Source: Thermacetogenium sp. UBA4966
GTDB lineage: Bacteria > Bacillota > DSM-12270 > Thermacetogeniales > Thermacetogeniaceae
Assembly (NCBI GenBank): GCA_002397275.1
Contig: DHAA01000133.1
Span: forward strand, 1-6,338
DNA: 6,338 nt
Reading direction: 5' to 3'
Shown piece by piece: positions 6,274 through 6,338 of the stretch. Below the pieces are notes generated by a model that was given only the letters and a program-made list of their open reading frames with translations, was not told the origin of the DNA and did not search any database. Made by a program: the position numbers and the translations under genes. Every line of letters starts with the position of its first letter. Within the stretch, counting starts at the first letter, position 1.

Positions 6274-6338
6274 TGATGTGAAAAAAATATAAAAAATATA
6301 TATCTTTGAGTAGATACGTAGTCTCTCGGAAACAAACC

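Larger units (their letters stand above)
6193..6283. repeat. Direct repeat pair flanking the minus-strand promoter
   Basis: TTTYCATGATGYGAAA occurs at 6193-6208 and again at 6268-6283, identical at 14 of 16 positions, with starts 75 bp apart. One copy lies in the leader just downstream of the predicted transcription start. The other overlaps the right half of the cre-like palindrome. The arrangement brackets the promoter and could be a pair of binding sites for one regulator. The repeat is seen; the function is inferred. Confidence 0.45.

Overview
The window looks like a chromosomal segment of a Gram-positive-type Firmicute, most likely a Clostridia-class anaerobe. The reasons are a cell-wall sorting signal of the IPKTG type, a class B-like sortase, strong AGGAGG-type ribosome binding sites, sigma-A-like promoters, and a catabolite-responsive-element-like palindrome. 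I cannot name a genus. There are four protein-coding genes, and the sequence does not suggest a phage, insertion sequence, CRISPR array or RNA gene.

Left part (1-1825): a 195-nt leader holds an inverted repeat and a plausible promoter. It is followed by a secreted, sortase-anchored surface protein of 237 aa with a signal peptide, an FN3-like beta domain, a Pro/Thr linker, IPKTG, a membrane helix and a short basic tail. A strong intrinsic terminator follows at 927-963. Directly after its T-run comes a class B-type sortase gene, presumably the enzyme that attaches the surface protein. Two oddities affect the sortase. Its best ribosome binding site and ATG (981) are out of frame with the enzyme, and the position where class B sortases carry the catalytic arginine reads Gln. 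It may therefore be damaged or divergent.

Middle (1826-4410): an 836-aa MalT/LuxR-type regulator follows on the same strand, with its own likely promoter. It has an N-terminal STAND ATPase, a helical-repeat sensor region and a C-terminal LuxR helix-turn-helix. By position it is a candidate regulator of the surface protein/sortase pair, but nothing in the sequence proves that.

Right part (4411-6338): a short convergent gap with a perfect 11-bp hairpin separates the regulator from a minus-strand gene for a stand-alone FMN-binding glutamate-synthase-domain protein of 526 aa with an N-terminal cysteine cluster. Its upstream region is informative. It has a near-consensus minus-strand promoter (TTGACG, 17 bp, TAAAAT), a 12-bp perfect palindrome matching the CcpA/LacI-family cre consensus just upstream of the -35, and a 16-bp imperfect direct repeat flanking the promoter at 75-bp spacing. 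This metabolic gene appears functionally separate from the surface-protein module.
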